A DNA stretch of 7,236 nucleotides from Desulfobulbus sp. (lineage in GTDB: Bacteria > Desulfobacterota > Desulfobulbia > Desulfobulbales > Desulfobulbaceae). Positions 7,152 through 7,236 of this stretch are shown one piece after another. The notes under the pieces were generated by a model, which saw nothing but the letters and a program-made list of their open reading frames with translations, was not told where the DNA came from and ran no database searches. How positions within the stretch are numbered: position 1 is the stretch's first letter; each line of letters opens with the position of its first letter. Location: assembly GCA_030602145.1 (NCBI GenBank), contig JAUWAH010000115.1:1-7236 (forward strand). The letters run 5' to 3'. The translations under genes were made by a program, and so were the position numbers.

Positions 7152-7236
7152 TCACGGATCTTCCCGGGCGGTGAGCAATTCGATCGCAGCTTGCAGGGCG
7201 GCATCAGCCTCCGCCCCCTCGGCCACCACCCGGACC
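7152..7236 (-). CDS. ptsH: HPr phosphocarrier protein, C-terminal fragment (N-terminus beyond right edge)
   Basis: Only the last 27 codons plus a TGA stop (7154-7152) are in the window. They encode a peptide beginning 'VRVVAEGAEADAALQAA' and ending 'LLTAREDP'. This fits the last beta-strand ('v.i.aeG.de..Al') and closing helix of HPr-family proteins. The position directly upstream of ptsI, with a one-base gap (TGA-C-ATG), is the classical ptsH-ptsI arrangement. HPr accepts phosphate from enzyme I on a histidine near its N-terminus; that residue and the regulatory serine are outside the window, so they cannot be checked here. The call rests on the short C-terminal match plus context. Confidence 0.85.
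   Translation of the reverse strand, partial: VRVVAEGAEADAALQAAIELLTAREDP

Noticed and set aside
5351..7204. Longer ptsI start at 7204
   Set aside because: It would overlap ptsH by 53 bases and add residues unrelated to EI; the ATG at 7150 sits one base after the ptsH stop.

Overview
The window is GC-rich, bacterial and almost entirely coding. Six genes lie head to tail on the minus strand, so they read from right (7236) to left (1). The outer two are cut by the window edges. No intergenic gap exceeds 6 bases and one junction overlaps, so the set looks like part of one operon whose promoter and terminator lie outside. The gene content suggests a Desulfobacterota (deltaproteobacterial) anaerobe of the Desulfobulbales type: a PTS phosphoryl-transfer pair without a visible sugar permease, an NtrC-type sigma-54 activator, and a PEP-synthase-like protein of a kind I associate with that group. 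This placement is inference from protein character, not from a search.

Order of transcription: (1) the tail of ptsH (HPr), 7236-7152; (2) ptsI (PTS enzyme I), 7150-5351; (3) thiL (thiamine-monophosphate kinase), 5354-4341, with a GTG start overlapping the ptsI stop; (4) a PEP-synthase/PPDK-like phosphotransferase of 848 residues, 4339-1793, with an ATP-grasp domain and a phosphohistidine-type domain, but a C-terminal region of about 295 residues where a PEP-binding barrel would be expected; (5) a dual-specificity-type protein phosphatase fused to a cysteine-rich domain resembling the YkgJ/CxxCxxCC family, 1787-735; (6) the first 242 residues of an NtrC-family sigma-54 response regulator, 728 to the left edge.

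HPr and EI form the entry of a PEP-dependent phosphorelay. A second histidine-phosphorylating protein of the same broad enzyme superfamily sits two genes downstream, followed by a phosphatase and a transcription activator. The arrangement could couple the PEP/ATP state to protein phosphorylation and sigma-54 transcription, but that is a hypothesis from gene order. ThiL is a housekeeping enzyme that seems to be carried along in the operon.

The most unusual items are the PEP-synthase-like protein with the replaced C-terminal half and the phosphatase-YkgJ-like fusion. I found no RNA genes, mobile elements, CRISPR arrays, long repeats or terminators. No stretch over 300 bases lacks a gene. The long plus-strand open frames (291-1835, 1832-3073, 5357-7105) are antisense shadows of these genes.
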